Shown: positions 6,102 to 8,150 of the stretch, in pieces
How positions within the stretch are numbered: the first letter of the stretch is position 1
How the letters are laid out: each line of letters begins with the position of its first letter
DNA from: Phycisphaerae bacterium
GTDB taxonomy: Bacteria; Planctomycetota; Phycisphaerae; UBA1845
Assembly: GCA_029260195.1 (NCBI GenBank)
Contig: JAJDDS010000096.1
Location: forward strand, 1-8,150
DNA: 8,150 nucleotides
Direction of reading: 5' to 3'
Made by a program: the position numbers and the translations under genes
Notes under the pieces: model-generated
Told to the model about the DNA's origin: nothing
Seen by the model: the letters and a program-made list of their open reading frames with translations, nothing else
The model's database searches: none

Positions 6102-7999
6102 TCTCGGGCGATCGCTTGACCGACGACGACCGCGTCGCGCTCGAACCGATGCTCGACGCGCTTGCGCATCGCGGACCCGACGGACGGGGAACGTGGACCG
6201 ATCCCCACGCAGCCCTCGGACACACCCGGCTTGCGATCATCGATCCCGACGGCGGACAGCAGCCGATCTGCAACGAAGACGGTTCGGTGACGGCGGTCGT
6301 CAACGGCGAGATCTACAACCACCGCGCACTGCGGGCGGAACTTGAAGCGCGCGGGCACCGATTTTCCAGCGTCGCCGACAGCGAAACGGTGGTGCATCTG
6401 TACGAGGAATTCGGCGCGACATGCGTCGAGCGCCTGCGTGGGATGTTCGCCCTCGCGGTGTGGGATTCACGCGCGCGGACACTGCTGCTCGCGCGCGATC
6501 CGATCGGCATCAAACCTCTCTACTACGCACGCATTGGGCGGCGCTTTCTCTTCGCATCACAGTTGGATGGGCTGCTCGCGTCCGGAGCGATCGACCGCAC
6601 CGTCGACCTCGCCAGCCTGCACAACTACCTGGTCTACCACTACGTTTCCGCGCCGAACACGATTCTGCGCGGCGTTCGGAAACTCGAACCGGCCGAACGC
6701 CTCACCGTCTCCCGCGACACGCAGCGCTCGGAGCGCTACTGGGACTTGAGATTCCAGGTCGACGAGCGACGCCGCGACGAGGACTGGGGCGACGCGCTAC
6801 GCGGGGAACTGCGACGGGCGGTTCGCTCCAATCTTATCGCGGACGTACCGGTCGGCGCGTTTTTGAGCGCGGGGATTGACTCGAGTGCCGTCGTCGCGGC
6901 GATGGTAGGGGAAGTGGCTGGTCCGGCGCGAACGTACACCGTCGGTTTCGACAACGAATCGTACGACGAACGCGACGACGCACGGCGCTTCGCCAAGCGC
7001 TTCCAAACCAACCATGACGACGAATGCGTAGCGCCGGATCCGGGCGAGATCGCGTCGAAACTCTGCGTCGCGTTCGATGAGCCCTTCGCGGACCCCTCCG
7101 CCATCCCCACGTTCTACGCGAGTCGATTGGCGAGTCGCCACGTCAAATCCGTGCTCTCCGGCGACGGTGGGGATGAACTGTTCGCGGGATATACGCGATA
7201 TACCACACACCACCGCGAGCGCGTACTGCGACATTGGACCTCGTCGGCCTGGCCGCGGCGCGCGATTCAAGCCTGCGCCACCGGACTCCCCCGGCGACTC
7301 CGCTCTGCAGCACACAACCTGGCGGCCGATCACGACCGGGCACACTACCTCAGCGTTGCGTGGTTCGATCCCGACGAGACCCGCGAACTGCTCGATCCCG
7401 ACGTCGCCCGCAGCTTGTCCGCTCACGACCCGTTCGACGCGCTCTGCCGGCATTTCCGCCGATGCGAAAGCCACGACCCCCTGGCGCGCAGTCAGTACGT
7501 CGACCTCAAGACCTGGCTCGCCGACGGTGTGCTCTGCAAGACGGACCGGACGAGCATGGCCAACGGACTCGAAGTCCGCGTGCCGCTCCTGGACACCCGT
7601 TTTGCGGAGCTGGCAGCCACACTTCCGAATCACCTCAAGATCAAGGGTGCGTGTGGCAAGTACGCCTTTCGGCGTGCGATGACACCATTGGTCGGACGCG
7701 ACGTGGCGCAGGGTCGCAAGCGGGGGTTCGAGGTTCCGCTCGATGACTGGTTCAAGGGGCCCCTCCGATCCTTGGCGCGCGACGCCCTGCAAGCATGCGA
7801 CACGCGCGTCACGCAGTGGATATCGCCCGCCGCGATCGAATCCACGTGGACACAACTCGATCGAGGCCGACGCGGTATCGGTGTGCGGCTGTGGGAGATG
7901 CTGATGTTGGAATTGTGGACGCGTAACAACCTGCATGCCGCACCGGCGCGAAGTGCGCGCCCCGCAATCTCACGGGAATGGCCGGAATCAGTCGCGTGA
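6080..7999 (+). CDS. asnB: AsnB-like glutamine amidotransferase / asparagine synthetase
   Basis: It encodes 639 residues. The N-terminal class II glutaminase domain (about 2-200) starts MCGIAGI, with Cys2 exposed as nucleophile after Met removal; RGPDG (31-35), NGEIYN (75-80) and D100 bind glutamine. The synthetase domain follows, with the ATP pyrophosphatase loop FLSAGIDSS (261-269), DEPFADPSAIP (333-343) and SGDGGDELFAGY (360-371), then GRKRGFEVPLDDW near 550. The enzyme releases ammonia from glutamine and passes it to an adenylated carboxylate. In this locus the acceptor is more likely a carboxylated sugar or other glycan precursor than free aspartate, by analogy with the amidotransferases of exosortase A loci; this is inference. 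The loop has Ala264 where SGG-DS is common. The start has AGGAGG at a 6-base spacer and overlaps the GT4 gene by 22 bases. The coding strand is C-rich, unlike the upstream genes. Plain asparagine synthesis remains possible. Confidence 0.93.
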   Translation: MCGIAGIVSGDRLTDDDRVALEPMLDALAHRGPDGRGTWTDPHAALGHTRLAIIDPDGGQQPICNEDGSVTAVVNGEIYNHRALRAELEARGHRFSSVADSETVVHLYEEFGATCVERLRGMFALAVWDSRARTLLLARDPIGIKPLYYARIGRRFLFASQLDGLLASGAIDRTVDLASLHNYLVYHYVSAPNTILRGVRKLEPAERLTVSRDTQRSERYWDLRFQVDERRRDEDWGDALRGELRRAVRSNLIADVPVGAFLSAGIDSSAVVAAMVGEVAGPARTYTVGFDNESYDERDDARRFAKRFQTNHDDECVAPDPGEIASKLCVAFDEPFADPSAIPTFYASRLASRHVKSVLSGDGGDELFAGYTRYTTHHRERVLRHWTSSAWPRRAIQACATGLPRRLRSAAHNLAADHDRAHYLSVAWFDPDETRELLDPDVARSLSAHDPFDALCRHFRRCESHDPLARSQYVDLKTWLADGVLCKTDRTSMANGLEVRVPLLDTRFAELAATLPNHLKIKGACGKYAFRRAMTPLVGRDVAQGRKRGFEVPLDDWFKGPLRSLARDALQACDTRVTQWISPAAIESTWTQLDRGRRGIGVRLWEMLMLELWTRNNLHAAPARSARPAISREWPESVA

Positions 8000-8150
8000 A
8001 TATCGTCTCCCTCAGCCTCTGCTACCCCTCACCCGCCAATCCCGCGGCCGGGATGTTCGTCCGGCGGCGGCTCGCGGCGATGCGCGCGACGCAGGATGTG
8101 CGTGTCATCTGTCCGGTGCTCGCGCCGTTCGGCTTCGGAGCGCGTCACGC
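7996..8150 (+). CDS. GT-B/GT4-like glycosyltransferase, N-terminal fragment (3' partial)
   Basis: A GTG start at 7996-7998 overlaps the amidotransferase stop in a GTGA junction, a classic coupled arrangement; a weak GGA lies 9 bases upstream. Fifty-one codons are visible before the window ends. The protein opens with NIVSLSLCYPSPANPAAG and continues MFVRRRLAAM, then a strand DVRVICPV. This matches the N-terminal Rossmann half of GT4-like enzymes, where a small-residue loop follows the first strand, a Gly-x-Phe-x-x-Arg-Arg helix comes next, and a second strand ends in a xxP turn. It would be a further cytoplasmic sugar transferase of the same operon. The donor-binding domain is outside the window, so the family is tentative. 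Confidence 0.75.
   Translation, partial: MNIVSLSLCYPSPANPAAGMFVRRRLAAMRATQDVRVICPVLAPFGFGARH

Noticed and set aside
6797..7936. 379-codon open frame on the - strand opposite the amidotransferase
   Set aside because: It mirrors a well-supported coding gene in GC-rich DNA, shows no recognisable domain and has no ribosome site.

Overview
This 8,150-base window is a high-GC bacterial surface-polysaccharide locus. Seven genes are supported: six on the + strand and one, a small methyltransferase, on the - strand. The genes are: the 3' part of a polytopic membrane glycosyltransferase; a convergent SAM-dependent methyltransferase; a GT-B fold glycosyltransferase; an O-antigen ligase/polymerase-like membrane protein; a GT4 glycosyltransferase; a class-B asparagine synthetase-like glutamine amidotransferase; and the first 51 codons of another GT-B type glycosyltransferase. 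No tRNA, rRNA, CRISPR array, insertion sequence or attachment site was seen.

Layout. Positions 1-1157 hold the 5'-truncated membrane transferase. It meets the methyltransferase (1162-1950, -) tail to tail with 4 bases between the stop codons. A 250-base intergenic gap (1951-2200) separates the methyltransferase from the divergent glycosyltransferase gene at 2201, and is the only place with room for promoters. From 2201 to the end of the window five + strand genes are packed like one operon: a 6-base gap, a 62-base overlap, a 22-base overlap and a 4-base GTGA overlap.

How the genes may work together. The cytoplasmic glycosyltransferases would add sugars to a lipid-linked intermediate. The Wzy/WaaL-type membrane protein would polymerise or ligate the product on the outer face of the inner membrane. 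The AsnB-like enzyme would amidate a carboxylated sugar or another precursor, and the methyltransferase could methylate a sugar. These roles are inferred from families and context; the sugars cannot be read from the sequence. The ligase, the GT4 enzyme and the amidotransferase together resemble the gene set associated with exosortase A (XrtA/EpsH) and PEP-CTERM exopolysaccharide loci. No exosortase or PEP-CTERM protein lies inside the window, so that link is a hypothesis.

Organism. GC-rich codons, polysaccharide genes and the XrtA-like gene set suggest a Gram-negative environmental bacterium. A planctomycete or similar deep lineage is possible, but the sequence does not settle it. The genes belong to known families; I see no clear evidence of a wholly new system. 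The best leads are the missing exosortase context, the inverted methyltransferase, the variant ATP-loop of the amidotransferase, and dyad symmetries in the divergent intergenic region.
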